From: Gordonia effusa NBRC 100432
GTDB lineage: Bacteria > Actinomycetota > Actinomycetes > Mycobacteriales > Mycobacteriaceae
Direction of reading: 5' to 3'
DNA length: 64,000 nt
Assembly: GCF_000241305.1 (NCBI RefSeq)
Contig: NZ_BAEH01000018.1
Coordinates: forward strand, 1-64,000
Position numbers and translations under genes: made by a program. Positions 7,538 through 17,016 of the stretch are shown here, one piece after another. How positions within the stretch are numbered: the first letter of the stretch is position 1; each line of letters begins with the position of its first letter. The notes below the pieces were generated by a model. That model saw only the letters and a program-made list of their open reading frames with translations. It was not told the DNA's origin and made no database searches.

Positions 7538-8374
7538 TCAGTCGGCGGTCCGCTTCGCGTACGCCCGCAACGCGAACGGGGCGAAGATCAGCGTCAACCC
7601 AATCGACCAAATCAGCGTCGTCAACTCCGGATGTTGCAGCGGCAACGCCGCGCTCGCCGGTGCATCGGGTCCGTTCCCCCACAGCACGCGCATCGCCTGC
7701 ACGAGTGACGAAATCGGATTCCACTCGGCGATGGTGCGCAACCAGGTCGGCATCGGGTCGGTGGGAACGAATGCGTTGGACAGGAAGGTCAGCGGAAACA
7801 GGGTGGTGAACATGAATCCGTTGACCGCCTCGACGGACTGCAGCCATGAGCCGACCAGAATGCCGAACCAGATCATGGCGAAACCGAAGAGCAGAACCAG
7901 GGCGAAGGCGAGAACCGCCTCACCGAAGCCGTTGCGAATGCGCCAACCGATCGCCAGACCGGTCAACGCCATCACGACGATGCCGATGGACGAGTGCAGC
8001 AGACTCGCGATCGCACGACCGATCAGCACTGATGATCTGCTGATGGGCAGCGACCGGAACCGGTCGATGATGCCCTTCTCCAAATCGCCGGTGATGCCGG
8101 TGGACACGATGAACGCGGTGAAGACGATCGTCTGACCCATGATGCCCGGGAGCAGGAACTCTTTGTAACTTGCTCCGCCGGCGACCTGGATCGATGCGCC
8201 GAAGACATAGGCGAACAGCAACACGAACATCACCGGCTGAATGGTGACGTCGGACAGCATCTCCGGCATGCGTTTGGTATGGATCAGGTTGCGCCACACC
8301 ATAATCCATGACTGTTGCCACAGATTGGTCTGATGGGTCGCTACCTTCTCCGAAGACGGTGCCACGGTGGTCAT
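7538..8374 (-). CDS. ABC transporter permease, DrrB-like (ABC-2 type)
   Basis: A 278-residue integral membrane protein with about six hydrophobic segments. A short cytoplasmic head (MTTVAPSSEKVATHQ) is followed by W-R-N-L-I-H-T-K-R-M-P-E, the usual entry of ABC-2 permeases, and then membrane segments such as PVMFVLLFAYVFG and GQTIVFTAFIVSTG. The central motif GDLEKGIIDRFRSLPISRSS is the conserved ABC-2 coupling region. DrrB-type permeases pair with DrrA-type ATPases to export hydrophobic drugs or lipids. It overlaps the upstream ATPase gene by four bases, so the two are translationally coupled. The exported substrate cannot be told from sequence. Confidence 0.9.
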   Translation of the reverse strand: MTTVAPSSEKVATHQTNLWQQSWIMVWRNLIHTKRMPEMLSDVTIQPVMFVLLFAYVFGASIQVAGGASYKEFLLPGIMGQTIVFTAFIVSTGITGDLEKGIIDRFRSLPISRSSVLIGRAIASLLHSSIGIVVMALTGLAIGWRIRNGFGEAVLAFALVLLFGFAMIWFGILVGSWLQSVEAVNGFMFTTLFPLTFLSNAFVPTDPMPTWLRTIAEWNPISSLVQAMRVLWGNGPDAPASAALPLQHPELTTLIWSIGLTLIFAPFALRAYAKRTAD

Positions 8375-9414
8375 TTGGCAGACTCCTTCGAGGTGGATTC
8401 GGCGGTCGGCGCCGCGGGGTTCTCCGCGTCTTCGGCGCGATGCCCGGTCAGGGAGAGGAAGACATCGTCGAGGCTTGGACGGGCAAGGCCCAAATCGTCG
8501 ATGGCGATGCCGCTTTCGTCGAACCAGCCGATAACGCGAGTGAGGTCGGACAGGCCGTCGGCCGGTGCGGTGAGTTTGCGCGCACCCCGGTCGATGAATA
8601 CCTCACCGCCGGTCTTGGCGAGTAATGCGGCGGCGGCGGGGATATCGTCGGCGGCGGACACGGTCAACACCAGGCTGGCCGCACCGGCCTGTTCCTTGAG
8701 CTGTAGCGGGGTGCCCTGGGCGATGATCTTGCCCTTGTCGATGACGACGATATTGTCGGCCAATTGGTCAGCCTCTTCGAGGTACTGCGTGGTCAGCAAC
8801 AGGGTGGTGCCGTCAGATACCAAGCTCCGCAAGACATCCCATAGTTCTGAGCGACTGCGCGGGTCGAGACCGGTGGTCGGCTCGTCGAGAAACAGAACCG
8901 GAGGCGACGCGAGCAGGCTGACCGCGAGGTCGAGTCGGCGGCGCATACCACCGGAATAGGATTTGACCTGTTTGTCGCCGGCCTCGGTCAGCGAGAACTG
9001 TTCGAGAAGTTCTTCGCCGCGGCGTGCCAAGGCTTTTCGATTGATCCCGTACAGTCCACCGATCATCTTGATGTTCTCGCGGCCGGTCAGGATCTCGTCG
9101 ACTGTCGCGGCCTGGCCGGTGAGTCCCATACTGCGGCGAACCAAGTCGGGCTGTTCGGTGACATCGTGACCGGCGATACGAGCCGTACCGCTGGTCGGTG
9201 GGGACAACGTGGTCATCATCCGCACTGTGGTGGTCTTGCCGGCGCCGTTCGGTCCGAGTAGGCCGAGCACACTGCCCTGAGGAACGGTGAAACTGACGCC
9301 ATCGACGGCGGTGAAGTCGCCAAAACGTTTGACGAGATCAATCGCCTCGATGGCGATATCGGGGGAACTGCCGGCGAGGCCGGCCTCCTTGGTGATCGGG
9401 GTTGGTGAGCTCAT
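8371..9414 (-). CDS. ABC transporter ATP-binding protein, DrrA-like
   Basis: A 347-residue ATPase with Walker A LGPNGAGKTTT near residue 55, the signature YSGGMRRRLDLA near 155, and Walker B VLFLDEPTTGLDP near 175. A DrrA-type C-terminal extension (about residues 250-330) ends in an Ala/Glu/Ser-rich tail. It energises the DrrB-like permease encoded just downstream with a four-base overlap. The pair is a typical actinobacterial exporter for hydrophobic compounds; multidrug efflux and lipid export are both possible. No dedicated regulator is adjacent. Confidence 0.92.
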   Translation of the reverse strand: MSSPTPITKEAGLAGSSPDIAIEAIDLVKRFGDFTAVDGVSFTVPQGSVLGLLGPNGAGKTTTVRMMTTLSPPTSGTARIAGHDVTEQPDLVRRSMGLTGQAATVDEILTGRENIKMIGGLYGINRKALARRGEELLEQFSLTEAGDKQVKSYSGGMRRRLDLAVSLLASPPVLFLDEPTTGLDPRSRSELWDVLRSLVSDGTTLLLTTQYLEEADQLADNIVVIDKGKIIAQGTPLQLKEQAGAASLVLTVSAADDIPAAAALLAKTGGEVFIDRGARKLTAPADGLSDLTRVIGWFDESGIAIDDLGLARPSLDDVFLSLTGHRAEDAENPAAPTAESTSKESAK

Positions 9415-9497
9415 AGGTCCTCACAGTAACGGTCATGTCCGACATCGGGCGAACGGTTTTTCGTCCGCGAGAGATAGACCGAGGAGGGGCGGAAAAC

Positions 9498-10436
9498 TCA
9501 TCGGTCGTCGTCGGAGTCACCGTGACCGCGCCGACTGGGCGACAATGCGCTGGCCCGCAGTCTGCGGTAGCCGCGCACGCTCAAGGTAGGAATGGATCGG
9601 ATGCGGAAGCGATCATCGTCGGAGATCAGTTCCGCAAGGTTCTCGTCGATGAGGATCTTGCCGGGACGGGCCGACCCGCAGAGCCGGGACGCGATGTTCA
9701 CCGGTTCGCCGAATACATCGCCCAGCCGTGGCAGAACGCGACCCTGGGCAAGTCCAATACGGAGCTCGGGGATCGGCGGCTGATTGCTCAACTCGGCGAT
9801 GGCCAACGCGGTGAGGGCAGCCTGGGTCGGATCGGTGTTGACGAACAGCACGCCGTCGCCGAGAGTCTTGACCACTTGTCCCCGGTAGGCCGAAACCTCT
9901 TCGGAGACACGCGCTTCGAACGCGGTTAGCAGCTCCTCTAATTCGGTGACGCCGATGCGCCGGGACAAACTGGTGAAGCCGACCAGATCCGCGAATCCCA
10001 CGACGACCTCCCAATCGAGGACGTCGGGGCTGTAAGCCACGTTGCGTTGTAAGGCCAGCAATAGATGTCGGCGCCACACCAGACGCTGAATTTGGCTGAT
10101 GGCCTTGGACATATCTTCGATCGACCACGGCACGTTGGGATCTCGATCGAAGTCGAGGAGTTGGTCGGCCTGCCAGTCCGCGAGCCGGGACATCGCCTGT
10201 CCGATACTGCGTGCCGCGGCGATCTGCCCGCCGGCGGGGAGTTGTTGGGCACCCGCGGCGAATAGCCGGAACGCATCGACATCGGCTTGCGTGAAAATCT
10301 TCTCATCCGTTGTTTGGTGAGCGAAACCGAAAGCGTTCCATACCTTTTCGGCGAAGTCGACGTCGACGCCGATCTCCGCGATGAGCTCATCGCGGGTATA
10401 ACAAGGCTCATTGCGCTTCGGCGTGGGGTCGCTCAT
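9498..10436 (-). CDS. Class III adenylate/guanylate cyclase (Rv2212-like)
   Basis: A 312-residue soluble protein with an N-terminal regulatory domain (about 1-140, containing a helical YTRDELIAEIGVD..FAEKVWNAFGF segment) and a C-terminal class III cyclase domain (about 145-300). The two metal-binding aspartates are visible in VVGFADLVGFTSL and in KTLGDGVLFV. The transition-state residues appear in EPVNIASRLCG, with the conserved N and R. The Lys just before TLGDG is compatible with purine selection for ATP. No transmembrane segment is present. The architecture resembles mycobacterial Rv2212. Probable product cAMP; the stimulus sensed by the N-terminal domain is unknown. It stands alone between an exporter operon and an antiporter operon. 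Confidence 0.88.
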   Translation of the reverse strand: MSDPTPKRNEPCYTRDELIAEIGVDVDFAEKVWNAFGFAHQTTDEKIFTQADVDAFRLFAAGAQQLPAGGQIAAARSIGQAMSRLADWQADQLLDFDRDPNVPWSIEDMSKAISQIQRLVWRRHLLLALQRNVAYSPDVLDWEVVVGFADLVGFTSLSRRIGVTELEELLTAFEARVSEEVSAYRGQVVKTLGDGVLFVNTDPTQAALTALAIAELSNQPPIPELRIGLAQGRVLPRLGDVFGEPVNIASRLCGSARPGKILIDENLAELISDDDRFRIRSIPTLSVRGYRRLRASALSPSRRGHGDSDDDR

Positions 10437-10475
10437 GGCCTCTACGGTATCGCTGTCCGCGGTACTCGCGCGGTG

Positions 10476-11645
10476 TCATCGCGAACCCGACCGTTGAAAT
10501 AATCGCACCGTCGGTTCGACGAAGCGCGCCGCGAGTGGCCCGATGACGGCCATCAGTAACACGTAAGTCGTTGCCAGGGCTGCTAATTCGGATCCCGAAG
10601 CTATTGACGACACCGTCAGTCCGGCGATCACGATGGAGAATTCACCGCGCGCGACCAGCGCGGCACCGGCACGGGCCCCGCCCATCGTTCGGACCCCATT
10701 ACGTTGTGCGGCCCACCATCCGGTCGCGATCTTGGTTACCGTGGTCGCCACCGCCAGCACGGCTGCCCAGCCAAGGACCGGCGGAATACTCGACGGATCG
10801 GTGTTTAGACCGAAGACGACGAAGAACATTGCGGCGAACAGATCACGAAGGGGCTCAAGGATTTTCGTGGCATTATCGGCCGTGGAGCCGGAGATCGCGA
10901 TGCCGAGCATGAACGCCCCGACCGCGGCGGATACCTGCAAAGCCGCCGCGAACCCGGCGACCAGCAACGCCGAGCCGAGAAGTGTCAGCAGAAATACCTC
11001 GCGATCGGAACTGTGCACTACCGCCGAGACCAGCCGCCCGTGCCGCAGCGCGACCCACAGCACCAGCGCGATGACCGCGATGGCGATCACAAGCGCCTGC
11101 ACGCCACCCCAAAAGCCGACGCCGGCGAGCAATGCGGTGAGAATCGGCAGATAGGCCGCCATCGTGAGGTCTTCGAAGACCAGGATCGAAAGCACTACCG
11201 GCGTTTCGCGGTTTCCGAGCCGACCGAGGTCGGTGAGTAGCTTCGCCGCGATTCCCGACGACGAGATGTAAGTGATGCCAGCCATCGCCAGTGCGCCGAC
11301 CGGCCCCCAGCCGAGTATCAGTGCGACCACCGCGCCCGGCGTGGCGTTCAGCACGACGTCGAGTAGACCGGCCGGCCATGACCGTCGAAGGCCAGACACC
11401 AGATCCGACGCGGTGTACTCCAGTCCGAGCAGAAGTAGCAGCAGGATGACCCCGATTTCGCCTGCCATATGGCCGAATTCGGAGACCTCGCCCAAACCGA
11501 TATAGCCGCCGGAACCGAAGGCGAGCCCGCCGACCAGGTAGAGGGGGATCGGGGAGAAACTGAACTTAGCCGCGACGCGGCCCAGGACGCCCAGCACAAA
11601 GAAGACCGCGCCCAGTTCGATCAGGGCGAGGGCGGTGTCAGTCAC
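10476..11645 (-). CDS. Cation:proton antiporter (CPA2/KefB-like, KhtU-type)
   Basis: A 389-residue polytopic protein with about 12 hydrophobic segments, beginning LALIELGAVFFVLGVLGRV. It carries CPA2 motifs such as YLVGGLAFG, LLLLLLGLEY and VVLSILVFEDLTMAAYLPIL, with the conserved acidic exchange residue in FEDL. It lacks the C-terminal TrkA-N domain of Kef proteins; regulation is supplied by the separate TrkA-C protein encoded four bases upstream. This matches the KhtT/KhtU arrangement and the M. tuberculosis Rv3236c/Rv3237c pair. Likely role: K+ (or NH4+)/H+ efflux in alkaline or electrophile stress. The GTG at 11645 is the likely start. Confidence 0.88.
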   Translation of the reverse strand: MTDTALALIELGAVFFVLGVLGRVAAKFSFSPIPLYLVGGLAFGSGGYIGLGEVSEFGHMAGEIGVILLLLLLGLEYTASDLVSGLRRSWPAGLLDVVLNATPGAVVALILGWGPVGALAMAGITYISSSGIAAKLLTDLGRLGNRETPVVLSILVFEDLTMAAYLPILTALLAGVGFWGGVQALVIAIAVIALVLWVALRHGRLVSAVVHSSDREVFLLTLLGSALLVAGFAAALQVSAAVGAFMLGIAISGSTADNATKILEPLRDLFAAMFFVVFGLNTDPSSIPPVLGWAAVLAVATTVTKIATGWWAAQRNGVRTMGGARAGAALVARGEFSIVIAGLTVSSIASGSELAALATTYVLLMAVIGPLAARFVEPTVRLFQRSGSR

Positions 11646-11649
11646 TTCC

Positions 11650-12132
11650 TCAGCCGTTGGTGAGGATCTTGGCCGCGGCGTCGAGCCCTTCCGCGGTTCC
11701 GACGACGATCAGCACATCGCCGGCGGTGAAGGTGAAGTTCGGTCCGGGTGACGCTTGGACTTGACCGGCGCGCATAACCGCGACGATCGAGGTCTTGGTT
11801 CGGGTTCGCATGGCGGTGGAACCCAGGGTGCGGCCGTCGTAGGGCGAACCGGGCAGAATTGGCATTTGCTTGGTGTTCACGCCCGGAATGTCGCGATGCT
11901 CGTCCTGCAATTGGGCTACCAACTGCGGTGCACCGAGCAGGTTGCCCAGGACAGCGGACTCTTCATGCGACAACAGGACCTGGTCGCGGCAGGCGTCGGG
12001 ATCGCCTTCTTCGGACACGATGAGGTCGATCATCCCGTCGCGGCGGGTGATGACCCCGATGCGGCGGCCTGAAGACACCTCGAAGTCCTTGCGGACTCCG
12101 ATACCGGGCAGCGGGGTTACCTCGACATTCAC
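11650..12132 (-). CDS. Antiporter regulatory subunit with TrkA-C domain (KhtT-like)
   Basis: A small soluble protein (160 residues from the GTG at 12132; a TTG at 12141 would add three). The N-terminal half (VNVEVTPLPGIGVRKDFEVSSGRRIGVITRRDG) is the KhtT-specific domain. The C-terminal half is an RCK_C/TrkA-C domain (VNTKQMPILPGSPYDGRTLG, then RTRTKTSIVAVMRAGQ, then FTAGDVLIVVGT). Such subunits gate the partner antiporter in response to nucleotides or pH. The gene directly precedes the antiporter gene in the same operon, four bases apart, as in Rv3237c-Rv3236c. Confidence 0.87.
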   Translation of the reverse strand: MNVEVTPLPGIGVRKDFEVSSGRRIGVITRRDGMIDLIVSEEGDPDACRDQVLLSHEESAVLGNLLGAPQLVAQLQDEHRDIPGVNTKQMPILPGSPYDGRTLGSTAMRTRTKTSIVAVMRAGQVQASPGPNFTFTAGDVLIVVGTAEGLDAAAKILTNG

Positions 12133-12198
12133 AGCCGCCAAGGATAGTCCCGCGGGGACGGTAATGGGGCGTGGTTGTGAACTTGGGAGAGCGAACCG

Positions 12199-13371
12199 CT
12201 ACACCCCCAAAACACCCTTCATCAGATAGGCCATCTGCGACGGAAATTCGCTCCGTTCGATTCCACGCTGCAGCCGCACCGCGTCATTGACGATGGACAG
12301 TGCCGCGTGCACCGCGATCCCGGCGGCCGCGTCGTCGACGTCGGAGTGCGCGGAGGTGAACAGGTTGATCCAGCGGGCGACATACCGGCGCTGAATATCG
12401 ACGAGTTCACGGGCCGCGGGATTGTCGGCCAGTGCGGGACCGTTGTTGAACGACACCGACAGATCCGGGCTGGAGGTGAGTGTGGTGACGTACGAATCGA
12501 CAAGCAGGCCAAGGATATTCGCTGATTCGCCACCGGCGGCATATGCCGCAACCACACCGGCTTCCAACCGCGCCGCGCTGCGATGTCCGATGGCGATGAG
12601 GATGGCGGCCTTGGACGGGAAATGTCGGTACAAGCTCGGTCCGGTAATCCCCACGGCGGCACCGATCTCGTCGACACCGACCGGGCCGAAGCCGCGTGCG
12701 GCGAACAATTGTGCTGCGGCGTCGAGGATTTCGGTACGACGATCGTCGTCGGGTAGTGCGACGTGCGGTGGCACGCGCAGTGGTTTGGCATCCGACGGAG
12801 TAAGTGCGACAAGGCGATCGGCTGCCACGATCAGTTCCCGCACGGCCTGGGGAGCGGACAATTTGGTGCGATGGGACGAGAGGCTGCCGGCGACCGACAG
12901 CAGTGACCAGACCAACTGACGTTGTTCCCAATCGGCCAGCCGGCGGTTGGCAAACAACAGTGCCGCCCACTGCCGCAACACTTCTCGGGTCCGCAGCGCT
13001 ACTTCGCGATTCTGTTCGCCGGTCAAGTAGGTGCCCGTCCAGCGCCACAGCGACGCGACGTCGCGACGTCGCGCGACCGCGCCGCAGAGCGCGGTGAGGA
13101 ATTCGTGTGGGTCGCCGTCGGCCGAGGTGACCGCTGCTTCGGTGCAGATCTGTAGATCCCCCACACCGGCCAGCACCGCCTGGTAGAGCAACGTCTGCTT
13201 GTCGTCGAAATGACGATAAAGCGACGGGGCGGTGACACCGGCCGCACGGGCGATGTCGGCCATCGACACTTGTGGGTAGCCACGGCGAAGGAACAGCTGA
13301 GCCGAAAGATCGATCAGCTGCCGTTTGCGGTTGGCCGGACGTCGGGTCCCGGTCTGCTTCGAGGACGTCAT
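12199..13371 (-). CDS. Double-TetR transcriptional regulator
   Basis: A 390-residue protein with two complete TetR modules in tandem. The first HTH is near residues 15-60 (RQLIDLSAQLFLRRGY, then SMADIARAAGVTAPSLYRHF). The second is near residues 210-255 (TEILDAAAQLFAARGF, then GVDEIGAAVGITGPSLYRHF). Each HTH is followed by its own helical ligand-binding region. I choose the ATG at 13371 (MTSSKQTG) over a start at 13422, which adds unrelated sequence. It is divergent from fadA-fadB, so control of beta-oxidation genes is the simplest guess; acyl-CoA as ligand is inference. A single chain with two HTHs could bind a pseudo-palindrome as a monomer. Confidence 0.85.
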   Translation of the reverse strand: MTSSKQTGTRRPANRKRQLIDLSAQLFLRRGYPQVSMADIARAAGVTAPSLYRHFDDKQTLLYQAVLAGVGDLQICTEAAVTSADGDPHEFLTALCGAVARRRDVASLWRWTGTYLTGEQNREVALRTREVLRQWAALLFANRRLADWEQRQLVWSLLSVAGSLSSHRTKLSAPQAVRELIVAADRLVALTPSDAKPLRVPPHVALPDDDRRTEILDAAAQLFAARGFGPVGVDEIGAAVGITGPSLYRHFPSKAAILIAIGHRSAARLEAGVVAAYAAGGESANILGLLVDSYVTTLTSSPDLSVSFNNGPALADNPAARELVDIQRRYVARWINLFTSAHSDVDDAAAGIAVHAALSIVNDAVRLQRGIERSEFPSQMAYLMKGVLGV

Positions 13372-13465
13372 TGTGAACAGACCATAGCGCATCGTTCGCC
13401 AATCGCAGAAGTATTTGACCACCGGGTATAGCCAAATAAGTTATGAAGCGTTAGCCTATGTGGGA

Positions 13466-13480
13466 AACCATTCCCTGGTT
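13466..13480. promoter_or_regulatory. Short inverted repeat before fadA (possible operator)
   Basis: AACCA-TTCCC-TGGTT lies 20 bases before the fadA GTG start, with a second small palindrome ATAA-G-TTAT at 13436-13444 and a TTGACC -35-like box at 13415-13420. These lie in the region shared with the divergent double-TetR gene and are candidates for its operator. Short arms make chance occurrence possible. Confidence 0.35.
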
Positions 13481-13500
13481 CATGTGAAAGGAACACTTCC

Positions 13501-14712
13501 GTGCCTGATCAAGCATTCATCTACGAGGCGATCCGTACGCCTCGTGGCAAGCAGCGCGGTGGTTCGCTGCACAGTGTCAAGCCAGTCGATCTCGTTTCCG
13601 GTCTGATCAACGAGGTCCTGGCCCGCCATGGCGAACTCGATCCCGCCGACGTCAACGACGTCATACTCGGCGTCGTGTCGCCGGTCGGCGAGCAGGGTGC
13701 GGTTATCGCACGTACCGCCGCCCTCGTCTCGGGCCTCGGCCAGAGCGTCCCCGGCACCCAGATCAACCGCTTCTGCGCCTCGGGCCTAGAAGCCACCAAC
13801 CTGGCGGCGGCCAAGGTCGCCTCCGGCTTCGACGACCTGGTCATCGCCGGCGGCGTCGAGTCGATGTCGCGCGTGCCGATGGGCTCCGACGGCGGCGCGC
13901 TCTTCATGGACCCCGCCACCGCGTATGACAACTACATCACCCCGCAGGGCATCGGCGCCGACACCATCGCCACCATCGAGGGCTTCTCCCGCGAAGACGT
14001 CGACGGCTACGCCGTCGAGTCGCAGAATCGCGCGGAAAAGGCTTGGACCGCAGGCTATTTCGCCAAGTCCGTCGTGCCGGTGAAAGATATCAACGGCGTG
14101 ACCATCCTCGAGGTCGACGAGCACCGTCGTCCGGGAACTTCGGTCGAGCAGCTCGGCAAGCTCAAGCCAGCCTTCCAGGCGTTGGCCGACATGGCCGGCT
14201 TCGACGACGTCATCATGCAGAAGTACCCCTCGGTGGAGAAGGTCAACCACGTCCACACCGGCGGTAACAGCTCGGGCATCGTCGATGGCTCCGCCGTGGT
14301 CCTCATCGGTAGCGAAGAGGCAGGCAAGCGTAACGGTCTGACCGCGCGCGGCCGCATCGTGTCGTTCGCCGAGGTCGGCTCCGAGCCGTCCATCATGCTC
14401 ACCGGCCCGACTCCGGCCACCGAGTTGGCCCTGAAGAAGGCCGGACTCACTGTCGACGATATCGACGTCTTCGAGCTCAACGAGGCATTCGCGTCGGTCG
14501 TTATGAAGTGGATGAAGGACCTGCACATCCCGCACGAGAAGGTCAACGTCAACGGTGGCGCAATCGCTATGGGACACCCGCTCGGCGCGACCGGTGCGAT
14601 GATCCTGGGCACCTGCCTCGACGAGCTCGAGCGCACCGGCGGCCGCTACGGCCTGGTCACCCTCTGTATCGGCGGCGGCATGGGCGTCGCGACCGTCATC
14701 GAACGCCTCTGA
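13501..14712 (+). CDS. fadA: Acetyl-CoA acyltransferase (3-ketoacyl-CoA thiolase), TFE beta subunit
   Basis: A 403-residue thiolase, the same length as M. tuberculosis FadA (Rv0859). Catalytic residues are visible: nucleophile Cys92 in [12 protein letters not shown], His359 in [12 protein letters not shown], and Cys389 in TLCIGGGMG. It performs the last step of beta-oxidation, releasing acetyl-CoA. The GTG start at 13501 has AAAGGA eight bases upstream. It is followed after 30 bp by fadB; together they should form the alpha2beta2 trifunctional enzyme of mycobacteria. Probable control by the divergent double-TetR protein. Confidence 0.95.
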   Translation: MPDQAFIYEAIRTPRGKQRGGSLHSVKPVDLVSGLINEVLARHGELDPADVNDVILGVVSPVGEQGAVIARTAALVSGLGQSVPGTQINRFCASGLEATNLAAAKVASGFDDLVIAGGVESMSRVPMGSDGGALFMDPATAYDNYITPQGIGADTIATIEGFSREDVDGYAVESQNRAEKAWTAGYFAKSVVPVKDINGVTILEVDEHRRPGTSVEQLGKLKPAFQALADMAGFDDVIMQKYPSVEKVNHVHTGGNSSGIVDGSAVVLIGSEEAGKRNGLTARGRIVSFAEVGSEPSIMLTGPTPATELALKKAGLTVDDIDVFELNEAFASVVMKWMKDLHIPHEKVNVNGGAIAMGHPLGATGAMILGTCLDELERTGGRYGLVTLCIGGGMGVATVIERL

Positions 14713-14742
14713 GCCACCACACCAAAGGAACTTTGAAAAGAC

Positions 14743-16935
14743 ATGAGTGACAACATGATTTCGTGGGAGAAGGACGCGGACGGCGTCGTAATCCTCACTA
14801 TGGACGACCCCAACCAGGGCGCCAACACGATGAACGACCTCTACCAGTCGTCGATGGCGGCGACCGTCGACCGCCTGGAAGCGGAGAAGGACGACATCAC
14901 CGGTGTCGTACTCACCTCGGCGAAGAAGACCTTCTTCGCCGGCGGCGACCTCAAGGACATGACCGCCGAGCGGACCCAGACCAAAGAAGAGATCGCCACC
15001 GAGATCACCAAGCGCACCAACGGCATGAAGGCCGTACTGCGTCGCCTGGAGACGCTGGGCAAGCCGGTCGTCGCGGCCATCAACGGCGCGGCACTCGGCG
15101 GCGGTCTGGAGATCGCGCTGCACACGCACTACCGTGTCGCGGCTGATGTGAAGGGCAACGTTGTCGGCCTGCCCGAGGTCACCCTCGGTCTGCTCCCCGG
15201 CGGCGGTGGCGTGGTTCGTACCGTCCGTCTGCTCGGTTTCCAGAACGCTCTCATGGGCGTCCTGCTGCAGGGCCCGCGCCTCAAGCCGGCCAAGGCCAAG
15301 GAAATCGGCCTCGTCAACGAGGTCGTCGGCACCGTCGAGGAACTGATCCCGGCTGCCAAGGCATGGATCAAGGAGAACCCCGAGGCTCAGCAGCCGTGGG
15401 ATGTCAAGGGCTACAAGCTGCCCGGTGGCGCTCCGACCAGCCCGGCCGTTGCCGCCAACCTGCCGGCGTTCCCCGCCCTGCTGCGTAAGCAAATCAAGGG
15501 CGCGAATATGCCTGCTCCGCGTGCGATCCTCGCCGCGGCCATCGAAGGCGCGTACGTCGATGTCGACACCGCCGACATCATCGAGACCCGCTACTTCGTC
15601 TCGCTGGTCACCGGCCAGGTCGCGCAGAACATGATCAAGGCGTTCTTCTTCGACCTGCAGCACATCAACGGTGGCGGTTCGCGTCCCGAGGGCTACGACA
15701 AGTACACCGCCAAGAAGGTCGGTGTCATCGGCGCCGGCATGATGGGTGCGGCTATCGCGTACGTCTCGGCCAAGGCCGGTATTGAGGTCGTCCTCAAGGA
15801 CATCGACATCGATGCCGCCAACCGTGGCAAGGACTACTCGGTCAAGTTGGAGGAGAAGGCTCTCTCGCGCGGCAAGACCACGCAGGAGAAGTCGGACGCG
15901 CTGCTCGCTCGGATCACCCCGACCGTCGACGCCGCCGACTTCAAGGGCGTTGACTTCGTGATCGAGGCAGCTTTCGAGTCGGTTGAGGTGAAGGCCAAGG
16001 TCTTCCAGGAGATCGAAGACATCGTCGAGCCCGACGCCGTGCTCGGCTCCAACACCTCGACGTTGCCGATCACCATCCTGGCCGAGAACGTAAAGCGTGC
16101 CGAAGATTTCATCGGCATCCACTTCTTCTCGCCGGTCGACAAGATGCCGCTGGTAGAGATCATCAAGGGCGCCAAGACATCTGACGCCGTGCTGGCCAAG
16201 GTCATCGACTACACCCTGGCGATCCGCAAGACTCCGATCGTCGTCAACGACAGCCGCGGGTTCTTCACCAGCCGCGTCATCGGCACCTTCGTCAACGAGG
16301 CCGTCGCGGCTGTCGGCGAGGGGATCGAGCCGGCCTTCATCGAGCATGCGGGCACCCAGGCCGGTTACCCAGCCGCGCCGCTGCAGCTGATGGACGAGCT
16401 GACCCTGACGCTTCCGCAGAAGATCCGCAAGGAGACCGAGGCAGCGATTCGTGCCGCCGGCCAAGAGCCGCCGCAGCACGGTTCGTACGCCGTGATCGAC
16501 TGGCTGGTCGAAGAAGGCCGTACTGCCAAGAAGGACGGCAAGGGCTTCTACGACTATGACGAGAGCGGCAAGCGGGGTCTGCTCTGGCCGGGTCTGCGTG
16601 AGCACTTCAAGTCCGGTTCGGTGGAGATTCCGCTGGAAGACATGAAGGAGCGCATGCTCTTCGCCGAGGCGCTGGAGACGGTGAAATGCTTCGACGAGGG
16701 CGTTCTGACCTCGATCGAAGATGCCAACATCGGTTCGATCTTCGGTATCGGCTTCCCCGCCTGGACCGGCGGTGTCGCTCAGTACGTGAACCAGTATGAA
16801 GGCGGGCTGCAGGGCTTCGTCGACCGTGCTCGTGACCTGGCGTCGAAGTACGGCTCGCATTTCGAGCCGCCGCAGTCGTTGGTCGACCTTGCCGCCAAGG
16901 GCGGAAAGCTCACCAACGAAACCATCGGGAAGTAA
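14743..16935 (+). CDS. fadB: Fatty acid oxidation multifunctional enzyme (hydratase/3-hydroxyacyl-CoA dehydrogenase), TFE alpha subunit
   Basis: A 730-residue fusion. The N-terminal enoyl-CoA hydratase domain (about 1-310) shows the oxyanion-hole stretch TFFAGGDLKDM and the catalytic glutamates in ALGGGLEIALH and GLPEVTLGLLPGGGG. The 3-hydroxyacyl-CoA dehydrogenase follows with NAD-binding GVIGAGMMGAAIAYVSAKAG (about 328-347) and the catalytic His in HFFSPVDKMPLVEII, then the C-terminal HAD domain. Length and order match FadB (Rv0860). It lies 30 bp after fadA in one operon and is followed by a strong terminator at 16952. The gene has very regular codon use, which creates a 1024-codon spurious open frame on the opposite strand. 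Confidence 0.95.
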   Translation: MSDNMISWEKDADGVVILTMDDPNQGANTMNDLYQSSMAATVDRLEAEKDDITGVVLTSAKKTFFAGGDLKDMTAERTQTKEEIATEITKRTNGMKAVLRRLETLGKPVVAAINGAALGGGLEIALHTHYRVAADVKGNVVGLPEVTLGLLPGGGGVVRTVRLLGFQNALMGVLLQGPRLKPAKAKEIGLVNEVVGTVEELIPAAKAWIKENPEAQQPWDVKGYKLPGGAPTSPAVAANLPAFPALLRKQIKGANMPAPRAILAAAIEGAYVDVDTADIIETRYFVSLVTGQVAQNMIKAFFFDLQHINGGGSRPEGYDKYTAKKVGVIGAGMMGAAIAYVSAKAGIEVVLKDIDIDAANRGKDYSVKLEEKALSRGKTTQEKSDALLARITPTVDAADFKGVDFVIEAAFESVEVKAKVFQEIEDIVEPDAVLGSNTSTLPITILAENVKRAEDFIGIHFFSPVDKMPLVEIIKGAKTSDAVLAKVIDYTLAIRKTPIVVNDSRGFFTSRVIGTFVNEAVAAVGEGIEPAFIEHAGTQAGYPAAPLQLMDELTLTLPQKIRKETEAAIRAAGQEPPQHGSYAVIDWLVEEGRTAKKDGKGFYDYDESGKRGLLWPGLREHFKSGSVEIPLEDMKERMLFAEALETVKCFDEGVLTSIEDANIGSIFGIGFPAWTGGVAQYVNQYEGGLQGFVDRARDLASKYGSHFEPPQSLVDLAAKGGKLTNETIGK

Positions 16936-16951
16936 CTTCCTGACCTAAGCC

Positions 16952-16990
16952 AAAGCCCCGGTGCGGATGAGAATCCCGCACCGGGGCTTT
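16952..16990 (+). terminator. Intrinsic terminator of fadAB
   Basis: AAAGCCCCGGTGCGG (16952-16966), a nine-base loop, and its perfect complement ending CCGGGGCTTT (16976-16990) form a 15-bp GC-rich stem beginning 17 bases after the fadB stop codon. The A-run before and T-run after the stem make it potentially bidirectional. Confidence 0.85.
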
Positions 16991-17016
16991 GATCATTCTC
17001 ACCGGTAGGTACGCTC

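Noticed and set aside
7265..7809. Two short frames starting MSLCVGFAKG on opposite strands
   Set aside because: They are a trivial consequence of the 39-bp perfect inverted repeat and run into real genes on the other strand.
13786..16860. A 1024-codon open frame on the minus strand antisense to fadA-fadB
   Set aside because: It lies wholly inside two clearly recognised genes, has Asp/Val/Gly/Leu/Arg-biased low-information composition, no ribosome-binding site and no domain. It arises from the strong third-position GC bias of fadAB.
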